Shown: positions 1-5,700, counted from the stretch's first letter. The stretch is DNA of 11,757 nt from Paludibacteraceae bacterium (GCA_016302585.1 JAEDNI010000049.1:1-11757); one strand, 5' to 3'. Notes: generated from the letters alone by a model not told the origin. Numbers and translations: made by a program.

Positions 1-1037
1 TTCAGTCGCTCGCCATAAGGAGGGTTGAGCATCACCAAAGGGGTAGCCCCACCCTCGGAAGTTCTACGGACGGCCACCGGCAGTCCGATCGAGCAGAGCT
101 CTTTACCCGCACAAGGGAGGGAAAAAGGATTTTTGATTTCTTCCATGCGGATCTGCCGGAGGTCGATATCCTTCTGCACACCGGCGGATTTGATATTTTT
201 TGCTGCTTGTTGGATAGCATAGAAAGAGGCATCTGAACCGTATATCTTATGGGTGAACTCGTGCTCTTGGGAGTCGTCGTTATAGATATCACTCCATAAC
301 TCGGCATCGAAGTCCGGCCATTTCTCGAAGGCAAAAGCCTGCCGGAAGACACCGGGAGCGATGTTACGGGCGATGAGAGCAGCTTCAATGAGGAGGGTTC
401 CTGAACCGCACATAGGGTCATAGAAATCCGACTGTCCTTTCCAACCGGCCATGAGTAACATGCCTGCGGCCAGAGCTTCATTGATCGGTGCCTCGGTGTT
501 CGCTACGCGATAACCGCGTTTATGCAGACTCTCTCCGCTGCTATCGAGCGAGAGAGTGAGATGCTCTTTGGCGATATGTACATTGATGAGAATATCGGGT
601 GCTTCTGTTGCTACGGAAGGACGTTTATCGGCATGCTCCATCCAATAGTCGGCGATCGCATCCTTCACCCGATAGGTAACAAAACGGCTGTTTCGGAACG
701 TATCGCTATAAACGGTAGCATCGATGGCAAAGGTATTCTCGACCGACATATACCGGCTCCACTCCACCCTTTTGACGGCTTCGTATAAGAGATCCTCGGG
801 AGCGATGTTTTTTTTCTTCGGAGTGAGCGTCGCTTCGACAATAGGCACGAGGATACGAGAAGCCGTGCGCAGACAGAGGTTGGCGCGATAGAGAAGCGCC
901 ATATCGCCTCTAAAAGAAACAGCACGGCGCTCGAGTTGTACGTCATTAGCGCCCAATTCGATTAGTTCTTGAGCCAGCACTTCTTCCAAGCCCTTGAAAG
1001 TCTTGGCTAACATCAAAAAAGTAGCCTGTTGTTTCAT
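1..1037 (-). CDS. THUMP-domain class I SAM-dependent rRNA methyltransferase (RlmL-like), 3' end cut by window edge
   Basis: Probably a 23S rRNA guanine-N2 methyltransferase of the COG0116 / RlmL N-terminal type, acting in the cytoplasm on the large subunit. One uninterrupted frame runs from an ATG at 1037 (MKQQATFLMLAKTFKGLEEV) to the window edge, giving 345 residues. The N-terminal part, up to about residue 165, fits the ferredoxin-like plus THUMP region. The Rossmann domain has motif I DPMCGSGTLLIEAA starting at residue 207 and the catalytic motif IV NPPYGER at 338-344. The last part of the methyltransferase domain lies outside the window. Residues about 309-333 (CAGKELCSIGLPVAVRRTSE and on) look like an in-frame insertion just before motif IV, where the family usually has a short link; the DNA there holds a palindrome. 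The gene is divergent from the tRNA-Ser gene. Family assignment is firm; the exact target nucleotide is inferred from the family. Confidence 0.9.
   Translation of the reverse strand, partial: MKQQATFLMLAKTFKGLEEVLAQELIELGANDVQLERRAVSFRGDMALLYRANLCLRTASRILVPIVEATLTPKKKNIAPEDLLYEAVKRVEWSRYMSVENTFAIDATVYSDTFRNSRFVTYRVKDAIADYWMEHADKRPSVATEAPDILINVHIAKEHLTLSLDSSGESLHKRGYRVANTEAPINEALAAGMLLMAGWKGQSDFYDPMCGSGTLLIEAALIARNIAPGVFRQAFAFEKWPDFDAELWSDIYNDDSQEHEFTHKIYGSDASFYAIQQAAKNIKSAGVQKDIDLRQIRMEEIKNPFSLPCAGKELCSIGLPVAVRRTSEGGATPLVMLNPPYGERL
67..87. repeat. REP-like palindrome inside the methyltransferase gene
   Basis: The bases form CGGAC-G-GCC-acc-GGC-A-GTCCG: a 5-bp outer stem (67-71 with 83-87), a G/A mismatch, a 3-bp inner stem (73-75 with 79-81) and a 3-base loop. 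It lies in the stretch 39-113, which encodes the extra residues just before the NPPYGER motif. A second small self-complementary stretch, AGAGCTCT, lies a few bases further right. The stem is seen directly; that it is a dispersed repeat is inference. Confidence 0.45.
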
Positions 1038-1052
1038 TTTTTTATGAATTTA

Positions 1053-1084
1053 TTTGTGTATTTCAAAAAAAAGCAGTACTTTTG
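1053..1084 (+). promoter_or_regulatory. Bacteroidota-type sigma-ABfr promoter of tRNA-Ser
   Basis: A -33 element TTTG (1053-1056) and a -7 element TACTTTTG (1077-1084) match the Bacteroidota consensus TTTG / TAnnTTTG with a 20-bp spacer, within the usual 19-21. The tRNA begins 14 bases after the -7 element, so transcription would start just before the mature 5' end. Confidence 0.8.
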
Positions 1085-1097
1085 CACCCGCTTTCGA

Positions 1098-1182
1098 GGA
1101 AAGATGGCAGAGTGGTCTATTGCGTCGGTCTTGAAAACCGAAGTACTGAAAGGTACCGGGGGTTCGAATCCCTCTCTTTCCG
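1098..1182 (+). tRNA. tRNA-Ser (anticodon UGA)
   Basis: A class II tRNA of 85 bases that decodes UCN serine codons. The acceptor stem pairs GGAAAGA (1098-1104) with TCTTTCC (1175-1181), followed by discriminator G at 1182. The anticodon stem TCGGT/ACCGA encloses the loop CTTGAAA, giving anticodon TGA. The long variable arm (GTAC stem) is the serine hallmark. The T arm is GGGGG-TTCGAAT-CCCTC with one G-U pair. CCA is not encoded. The gene has its own promoter upstream and a rho-independent terminator directly downstream. From the T-loop onward its 3' half is the start of a 145-bp tandem repeat. Confidence 0.97.
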
Positions 1183-1186
1183 CTTT

Positions 1187-1231
1187 AAAAAAGTAGGTAC
1201 GCCCTCCAGTAGGACGCTCCTACTTTTTTTT
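1187..1231 (+). terminator. Rho-independent terminator of tRNA-Ser (bidirectional)
   Basis: The stem AAAAAAGTAGG (1187-1197) pairs with CCTACTTTTTT and is followed by eight T in all (1224-1231). Because an A run precedes the stem, it can also terminate leftward transcription. Confidence 0.85.
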
Positions 1232-1331
1232 GAGAAGACAGGGCCTTCTCACACCTGCGGTCGGGGGGTCTCCGCCGCTTCGCTATGTCGAGTAATGCTA
1301 CGCATTTTTCGAATCCCTCTCTTTCCGCTTT

Positions 1332-1376
1332 AAAAAAGTAGGTACGCCCTCCAGTAGGACGCTCCTACTTTTTTTT
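1332..1376 (+). terminator. Second, identical copy of the tRNA-Ser terminator (bidirectional)
   Basis: An exact duplicate of the first terminator, displaced by 145 bases as part of the tandem repeat. It probably serves as the strong terminator for the convergent leftward gene run ending at 1524, and as a backup for the tRNA. Confidence 0.8.
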
Positions 1377-1475
1377 GAGAAGACAGGGCCTTCTCACACC
1401 TGCGGTCGGGGGGTCTCCGCCGCTTCGCTATGTCGAGTAATGCTACGCATTTTTCGAATCCCTCTCTTTCCGCTT

Positions 1476-1515
1476 AAAATGAGTAGGGGCATCAGTAGGT
1501 GCTCCTATTTCTTTT
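1476..1515. terminator. Diverged third terminator hairpin
   Basis: AGTAGG (1482-1487) pairs with CCTATT (1504-1509), allowing one G-U, and is followed by TTCTTTT. It aligns with the two upstream terminators (shared AGTAGG, CAGTAGG and GCTCCTA blocks) but has mutated, and its T tract is weaker on both strands. It is the first hairpin met by leftward transcripts after the stop at 1524. Confidence 0.5.
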
Positions 1516-1523
1516 GTATCGTC

Positions 1524-2423
1524 TTATTTCAAAGAGAAGGGGAAGGAACCGATGAGGTCGCCGTTGCAGAAGAAATCGATGGTATAAAAACCCTCTTCTA
1601 TCTTTTCATTATCTGCCAGGGCATAATAACAAACGCCTTCGTAGGTCTCTCCTTCGTACTCAATAGGTTGCACCAAGGTATAGGGGATCTCTCCGCTCTC
1701 GAATGCAAACAGTTTCGTTTCGTCTTCGCCCAGCAACTCACCTTGCGGCGTCATGATACGCGCATAGAGGTTCTTCAGCCCGGGTTCGCAAGTGATATTC
1801 TTGGCGATGACAAAACTGAACTGCAGTTTTTTGATGTTACGCACGAGGGAAGTCTTGCGGTCGTTCTTATTGAGTGCTGCCACATCGCAAGTGATGACCT
1901 GCAGCATTGCGGCACGCGAAACGGTCTCCGACAACTCCGAGTTATTGCGCACCAGTTCTTGGTTGCTGATGGCCAGTTGTTGGTTGTTAGTGGACAGTTT
2001 GATATTCTCTGCTTCCAGCCGTGCGTTCGTAGCATTCAGACTATCAATCTGGCGAACATAGTCTTTCATCACGGTGCGCACGGTAGCCAGTTCTTTCTTC
2101 AGTTCAGCGATACGACGAGCGTTAGTAGCCTTGGTGACACGCAGTTCCTCCAACAGATCCTGCACACGCTGTTGCTCGCGGGTAAGCAGGTCCTGCAGGC
2201 TGTCATTTTTGATATCCATATTCCGGAAACCATCGAACTGAATCGCCAAGTCTTCGTACTCATCCTCCAGTTCCGCTTTCTCAATCGTCATCTGCTCGAC
2301 TAACTCGTTCAGTGCCTCACGTTGCGAGAGGTTCCAATACACCAAACCGGCCGTAGCCAGAAGCAAAAAAACAGAGATAGTGATAAAAACGATCGCTAAT
2401 GTATTTTTCTTTTGTTGACTCAT
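1524..2423 (-). CDS. Membrane-anchored coiled-coil protein of unknown function
   Basis: 299 residues. A short polar N-terminus is followed by one membrane segment (about residues 9-30, IVFITISVFLLLATAGLVYW), so it is probably anchored in the inner membrane with the bulk in the periplasm. Residues about 31-170 form a long coiled coil with leucines at 129, 136, 143, 150, 157 and 164 in strict heptad register. A C-terminal globular domain (about 172-299), likely beta-rich, contains VITCDVAALNKNDRKTSLVR and ends in GSFPFSLK. I do not recognise the C-terminal domain; SMC-like similarity would come only from the coiled coil. Its ATG overlaps the murF stop (ATGA), which suggests translational coupling and a possible envelope role. 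It is the last gene before the terminator array. Confidence 0.85.
   Translation of the reverse strand: MSQQKKNTLAIVFITISVFLLLATAGLVYWNLSQREALNELVEQMTIEKAELEDEYEDLAIQFDGFRNMDIKNDSLQDLLTREQQRVQDLLEELRVTKATNARRIAELKKELATVRTVMKDYVRQIDSLNATNARLEAENIKLSTNNQQLAISNQELVRNNSELSETVSRAAMLQVITCDVAALNKNDRKTSLVRNIKKLQFSFVIAKNITCEPGLKNLYARIMTPQGELLGEDETKLFAFESGEIPYTLVQPIEYEGETYEGVCYYALADNEKIEEGFYTIDFFCNGDLIGSFPFSLK
1951..1999. repeat. Degenerate 7-bp periodic stretch within the coiled-coil gene
   Basis: Seven consecutive 7-mers can be read: accagtt, cttggtt, gctgatg, gccagtt, gttggtt, gttagtg, gacagtt. They encode residues about 143-158 (LSTNNQQLAISNQELV). The periodicity is imperfect and could instead reflect selection on the 21-base (seven-codon) heptad. 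The link to the perfect 7-bp arrays elsewhere in the window is inference. Confidence 0.4.
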
Positions 2424-3664
2424 AATAATGGAATTACTTTCTCTAATTGATTGGCTCTGCTTCCTTTTAAAAGTATATGATATCCTGTCAAGGGAGTGGT
2501 TTTCAGATACTCCGCGAGAGCCTCTACGTTCTCGAAGATAGGATACGGAGCCGTAGTGGCTTTGTACTCTTCGCCTACCAGCAGCACAATGTCGGCTTTG
2601 CGCTCGAGCAACATATTCACGATGTTCTGGTGCTCGAGATGGGAGTATTCGCCGAGTTCACGCATTGCGCCGAGGATATATGCCTTTGGCATTGGTGATT
2701 GGTGGTTGATGATTGGTGATCGGTCAAACGCCTTTATCGCTGCAGTCATGGAGGTTGGGTTGGCGTTATAGGCATCCACCACGAGTGTGTTCCGCTCGGT
2801 CTGCATCAGTTGGGAGCGGTTGTTGGTAGGGACATAGGCCCGGATAGCGGCTAAGGCATCCTCTTCGCTCACGCCGAAATAGCCTCCTACAGCTATCGCC
2901 GCGGAGATATTCTCTGCGTTGTAGCCGCCTACGAGGTGTGTGCCCTCCGGCATAGAACCGGTGTGATAGTTGACAGTTGATAGTTGACAGTTGACAGTTT
3001 CACTGACAGACCGTTCCACTGACAGACCGCTTGCCTTGCAAGCTGACAGATACATCTTCTCCAGATAGGGGTTGTCGGCGTTTCGGAAGATCGTACCATT
3101 GTGCGCAAGGAGGAAGTCGTACAGTTCGGCTTTGGTACGCATCACTCCTTCGAATGAACCGAAACCCTGCAGGTGTGCTTTGCCGACATTGGTGATCAGT
3201 CCGTAGTTCGGTTCGGCGATCTCCACCAGTTCCTTGATATCGCCCGGATGGGAGGCACCCATCTCAATGATGGCCATCTCATGCGCGCGCGTGATACTTA
3301 ATAAGGAGAGAGGTACGCCGATTTGGTTATTGAGGTTTCCCTGGGTATAGAACAAATTATACTTTGTTCCCAACACCGTAGCGCACAACTCTTTGGTCGT
3401 TGTCTTTCCGTTCGTTCCGGTGATACCGATGATAGGTATCGAGAGGCTACGACGCCAAGCTCGCGCGAGGTCCTGCAGTTCCGTCAGGGCGTTTTCGCCA
3501 CAGATGACATACTCTGCCCCATCGCGACGCGCTTGGTCCACAAAATCGTTGCCGTCAAAATGCTCTCCCTTCAGCGCCACAAAGACACATCCGGGAGTGA
3601 CCTTCCGGCTGTCTGTTGTGACAAAAAGAGCGGATTTATTTCTTATTAGGAAGTTCCAATCCAT
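2420..3664 (-). CDS. murF: UDP-N-acetylmuramoyl-tripeptide--D-alanyl-D-alanine ligase (MurF)
   Basis: Adds D-Ala-D-Ala to UDP-MurNAc-tripeptide, the last cytoplasmic step of the pentapeptide precursor. From ATG 3664 it is 414 residues. Features in order: N-terminal UDP-binding region with TTDSRKVTPGCVFVALKGEH (16-35), P-loop GTNGKTTT (83-90), EMGASHPGDI (134-143), GYNAENISAA (247-256), the MurF signature DAYNANPTSM (297-306), GAMRELGEYS (332-341, where GDM is more usual) and LLKGSRANQLEKV (398-410). An in-frame upstream start (3733) adds 23 residues unlike MurF, so 3664 is preferred. The gene then overlaps the transporter gene by 29 bases at its 5' end and the coiled-coil gene by 4 bases (ATGA) at its 3' end. 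Two repeat-encoded stretches are present: residues about 212-237 and about 314-325. They lie between conserved motifs, so activity is probably kept. Confidence 0.95.
   Translation of the reverse strand: MDWNFLIRNKSALFVTTDSRKVTPGCVFVALKGEHFDGNDFVDQARRDGAEYVICGENALTELQDLARAWRRSLSIPIIGITGTNGKTTTKELCATVLGTKYNLFYTQGNLNNQIGVPLSLLSITRAHEMAIIEMGASHPGDIKELVEIAEPNYGLITNVGKAHLQGFGSFEGVMRTKAELYDFLLAHNGTIFRNADNPYLEKMYLSACKASGLSVERSVSETVNCQLSTVNYHTGSMPEGTHLVGGYNAENISAAIAVGGYFGVSEEDALAAIRAYVPTNNRSQLMQTERNTLVVDAYNANPTSMTAAIKAFDRSPIINHQSPMPKAYILGAMRELGEYSHLEHQNIVNMLLERKADIVLLVGEEYKATTAPYPIFENVEALAEYLKTTPLTGYHILLKGSRANQLEKVIPLL
2691..2725. repeat. 7-bp tandem repeat inside murF
   Basis: Five units: attggtg, attggtg, gttgatg, attggtg, atcggtc. 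They encode the residues around RSPIINHQSPM in the MurF C-terminal domain, in front of the strand AYILGAMRELG. The attggtg unit is the one that forms the perfect array upstream of radA at the right edge of the window. Confidence 0.85.
2965..3032. repeat. Adjacent 7-bp and 16-bp tandem repeats inside murF
   Basis: Five 7-bp units (gatagtt, gacagtt, gatagtt, gacagtt, gacagtt; 2965-2999) are followed almost directly by two 16-bp units starting cactgacagaccg (3001-3016 and 3017-3032). A related ctgacaga follows at 3043. Together they encode about 25 residues (ASGLSVERSVSETVNCQLST and on) at the junction between the central and C-terminal parts of MurF. Confidence 0.85.
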
Positions 3665-5009
3665 AGTTCTTCTTTTTGTCCTCCACCTTGAGGGCGAGGC
3701 TGAGCAGGAAGGCGAGTACACCGAAGGAAGCAAATACGATCATGGGGACGAGGTAGCCGTCTGTAGCCACACGCAGTTTACCGATGAGCAGCGGCACGAG
3801 GCAGAGACCGATGTTCTGCACCCAGAAGATAAGGCAGTACGCCGAACCCAACACTTTCTCATCAATAATCTTCGGTACCGAAGGCCACATCGAGGCGGGT
3901 ACGAGCGAGAAGCTCACACCGAGTACCAAAATAGTGACAAGGGCGAGTGTTTTGCTGGGATAAGCCGGCAGCACGAACGCGAAGACGCAATGGCAAGCAA
4001 TCATAATGACGGCTCCGAGCAGCATCATCGAAGCGCCTTTACCCTTATAGTCGATGAACGCACCAAGGAAGGGTGTCAATACCATCGCGAGGATCGGGAA
4101 CCATTTAAACAAACCTGCCGCTTCAGCATTGGAAATCTGCAGGGTCTCCTCCAGGAAGTTCGTTGCAAAACGCTGGAAGGGGAAGATTGCCGAATAATAG
4201 AGCACGCAAAGGAGCGCTACGATCCAGAACATCTTCGACGTAAAGATTTGCTTGAGGTCCGATACATGGAACTCGTCAGCGTCATTTACCATTTGATCAT
4301 TTACCATTTGGTCATTTAGCTCTTGCCTATCCAATGTTTTGTCCATGACGGTGAAGACGAAGAAATTGAGTAAGCCCACTACGAGCAGCAACGATGCGAA
4401 CAACAACGGAGCTACGACCGAGTTGGTACCATCGACAGCAAATTTCTCACTGATCATCGGTGAGAGCCACATAGCGCCAAACACGCCCAAACGGGCAATA
4501 GCCATCTCCAGGCCCATGGCGAGTGCCATCTCTTTGCCTTTGAACCACTTCGCGAGAATTTTACTTACCGTCGTCCCCGCCATCTCACAGCCGCAGCCGA
4601 AGATCATGAATCCGAACATCGCCAGTTTGGCGCTACCGGGCATAGAGGGCCACCAAGCGTTGAGCCACTCTACGGTGTTGGCGTCCGCCCAAGAGATACC
4701 CCAGTATTTGATAGCTGCACCGATCACCATGAGGCTGGCACTAAGCAAGCCGGTGAAACGAACACCCATTTTATCGAGGATGATACCTGCGATAATAAGG
4801 AAGCCGAAGACGTTCAGCAAGTATTCACCAGCCGCATAAGTACCGAAGACGCCCTGATCCCAAGCGAGGGTATCGTTGAGCAACGAAGCCAGCGGCGAGA
4901 GGATATCGACGAACATATACGCGAAGAACATCATTGACGCCACAAGGACGAGCACCGTCCAGCGAGCTACCATGCTATCGCGCAGGGTCTTTTGAAGTTT
5001 TTCTACCAT
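3636..5009 (-). CDS. MFS transporter, MFSD1/NarK-like
   Basis: 457 residues with about twelve membrane segments in two halves, so an inner-membrane major facilitator. Visible features: TM1 WTVLVLVASMMFFAYMFVDI (17-36), a motif-A-like LDKMGVRFTG (78-87) after TM2, GCGCEMAGTTVSKILAKWF (138-156) in the TM4/TM5 area, a cytoplasmic loop at about 223-260 between halves, and FWVQNIGLCLVPLLIG (395-410) in the C-terminal half. The overall sequence resembles the MFSD1-like group, for which dipeptide transport is known in animals; the substrate here is unknown. The central loop contains the repeat-encoded NDQMVNDQMVND (232-243). Its stop lies 29 bases inside murF, so the two are probably co-translated. 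The ATG at 5009 is preceded by an A/T-rich 7-bp repeat. Confidence 0.88.
   Translation of the reverse strand: MVEKLQKTLRDSMVARWTVLVLVASMMFFAYMFVDILSPLASLLNDTLAWDQGVFGTYAAGEYLLNVFGFLIIAGIILDKMGVRFTGLLSASLMVIGAAIKYWGISWADANTVEWLNAWWPSMPGSAKLAMFGFMIFGCGCEMAGTTVSKILAKWFKGKEMALAMGLEMAIARLGVFGAMWLSPMISEKFAVDGTNSVVAPLLFASLLLVVGLLNFFVFTVMDKTLDRQELNDQMVNDQMVNDADEFHVSDLKQIFTSKMFWIVALLCVLYYSAIFPFQRFATNFLEETLQISNAEAAGLFKWFPILAMVLTPFLGAFIDYKGKGASMMLLGAVIMIACHCVFAFVLPAYPSKTLALVTILVLGVSFSLVPASMWPSVPKIIDEKVLGSAYCLIFWVQNIGLCLVPLLIGKLRVATDGYLVPMIVFASFGVLAFLLSLALKVEDKKKNYGLELPNKK
4282..4318. repeat. 15-bp tandem repeat inside the MFS gene
   Basis: Two 15-base units, tcatttaccatttga and tcatttaccatttgg, followed by tcattta. 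They are in frame and encode the repeated residues NDQMV in the central cytoplasmic loop. The same unit is repeated at 5176-5210. Confidence 0.9.
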
Positions 5010-5018
5010 AAAAACTCA

Positions 5019-5053
5019 ATTAAAAATTAAAAATTAAAAATTAAGAATTAGAA
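5019..5053. repeat. 7-bp A/T tandem repeat upstream of the MFS gene
   Basis: Five units: attaaaa three times, then attaaga and attagaa. It fills most of the 51-base gap between the small gene and the transporter start codon. Confidence 0.85.
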
Positions 5054-5060
5054 TTCAAAA

Positions 5061-5171
5061 TTATGTATCTTTGGCCGGTTTTTGGTACGACCATTTTTTC
5101 TTTTTTTTGAGCCACTCTGCCTTCTTTTTTTCATATTCGGCGTAGTGACTCTCCAAATAGCCGTCTGCCAT
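5061..5171 (-). CDS. Small basic protein of 36 residues, unknown function
   Basis: ATG at 5171 to TAA at 5061-5063. The protein starts MADGYLESHYAEYEKKKAEW and continues LKKKKKWSYQKPAKDT. It is very rich in lysine with tyrosine, tryptophan and glutamate, likely an amphipathic helix with a basic tail, with no signal peptide or membrane segment. It sits in the same direction as its neighbours, 32 bases after the second ompH stop and 51 bases before the MFS start, and the gene fills the gap closely. Small basic proteins of this layout occur in Bacteroidota, but I cannot name a family. Evidence is the open frame, position and plausible composition; a chance frame in lysine-rich (A-rich) sequence is the alternative. 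Confidence 0.6.
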   Translation of the reverse strand: MADGYLESHYAEYEKKKAEWLKKKKKWSYQKPAKDT

Positions 5172-5175
5172 AAAA

Positions 5176-5210
5176 ATTTACCATTTGGTCATTTACCATT
5201 TGGTCATTTA
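5176..5210. repeat. 15-bp tandem repeat at the 3' end of the second ompH
   Basis: Two copies of atttaccatttggtc (5176-5190 and 5191-5205) plus attta. The stop codon of the second ompH (5204-5206) lies in it. The unit is the same as that inside the MFS gene about 900 bases away, in the same orientation. Confidence 0.9.
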
Positions 5211-5695
5211 ATGCCGAGTTCTTTTTTCACAGCCGGAGTCGCATCGATGGCATCTGCACCGATATGAACCATAGACGCAGAGTCGAAGATATAGGTATAT
5301 CCGTCGCGTTCACCAACGGCCTTGATGGCCTTGGTCATCTTCTCGTGAACCGGAGCGAGCAACTCCTGTTGCTTCTTCTGGATATCCTGTTCAGCGGTCT
5401 GATAGAACAACTGAATACGTTGCTGCATCTCCTGCAACTCCTGTTGACGGATCTGCTTGATAGCCTCCGCCATAGTAGCCTCTTGCGTCTGATAGTCCTG
5501 TACTTTCTTCTGGAACTCTTCGTTCATCGAAGCCAATTGGTTCTCGTACTGACTTTGGATGGTATCCATTTTCAGTTTAACCTGAGCTACTTCCGGCATC
5601 GCAGCAAAGAGTTCCTGCGTGTTGATGTGACCGAATTTCTGAGCGCTGGCAATAATAGGCAACGCCAGCAAAACTGCAATAATAAGTTTTTTCAT
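5204..5695 (-). CDS. OmpH/Skp family periplasmic chaperone (second copy)
   Basis: 163 residues. Signal peptide MKKLIIAVLLALPIIASAQ (1-19), then KFGHINTQELFAAMPEVAQV, the typical OmpH start of mature protein, a long charged helical hairpin (about 40-115, rich in Q, E and K), and a C-terminal closing part DGYTYIFDSASMVHIGADAI. Skp-like proteins form trimers whose helical arms hold unfolded outer-membrane proteins in the periplasm for delivery to BamA. It lies 29 bases downstream of a paralogue; the pair directly after bamA is the usual Bacteroidales arrangement. The stop codon lies in a 15-bp repeat. Confidence 0.93.
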   Translation of the reverse strand: MKKLIIAVLLALPIIASAQKFGHINTQELFAAMPEVAQVKLKMDTIQSQYENQLASMNEEFQKKVQDYQTQEATMAEAIKQIRQQELQEMQQRIQLFYQTAEQDIQKKQQELLAPVHEKMTKAIKAVGERDGYTYIFDSASMVHIGADAIDATPAVKKELGIK

Positions 5696-5700
5696 TTCAA

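Larger units (their letters stand above)
1163..1475 (+). repeat. 145-bp tandem repeat containing tRNA-Ser 3' ends (about 2.2 copies)
   Basis: Unit 1 spans 1163-1307 and unit 2 spans 1308-1452; they look identical base for base. A third, partial copy of 23 bases (1453-1475) ends where the sequence diverges. Each unit starts at the TTCGAAT T-loop, so it holds the last 20 bases of tRNA-Ser, then a terminator hairpin, a second hairpin (TGAGAAG pairing with CTTCTCA, 7 bp) and about 55 bases of GC-rich sequence ending in TGCTACGCATTT. The only complete tRNA is the leftmost one; the others lack the 5' part and cannot be functional tRNAs. No ORF of note is present. This array fills nearly all of the 341-base gap between the tRNA and the next gene. 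Confidence 0.95.

Noticed and set aside
32..946. Possible frameshift in the methyltransferase gene, because minus-strand frames of 149 and 93 codons are open here
   Set aside because: Those are in another register. The register of ATG 1037 stays open through motif I and NPPYGER to the window edge, so the gene is intact as far as seen.
1163..1475. CRISPR array
   Set aside because: The repeat is a 145-bp head-to-tail unit with no spacer of unique sequence, and it derives from the tRNA 3' end.
1308..1475. Further tRNA genes downstream of tRNA-Ser
   Set aside because: Only the last 20 bases of the tRNA are present in each extra copy; there is no acceptor 5' strand, D arm or anticodon arm.
1440..2303. 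A 287-codon open frame on the plus strand
   Set aside because: It lies antisense to the coiled-coil protein gene, starts inside the repeat array, and its translation has no recognisable domain; the minus-strand frame has a clear membrane segment and heptads.
3665..3733. Longer MurF N-terminus from an ATG at 3733
   Set aside because: The added residues are unlike MurF and are encoded by DNA that codes for the transporter C-terminus.
3393..4319. A 308-codon plus-strand open frame across murF and the transporter gene
   Set aside because: It crosses two firmly identified genes on the other strand and shows no domain.
5015..5067. Promoter for the MFS gene: TTTG, 19 bases, then TAATTTTT on the minus strand
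   Set aside because: The -7 element lacks the final G and lies in an A/T 7-bp repeat, where such matches are expected by chance.
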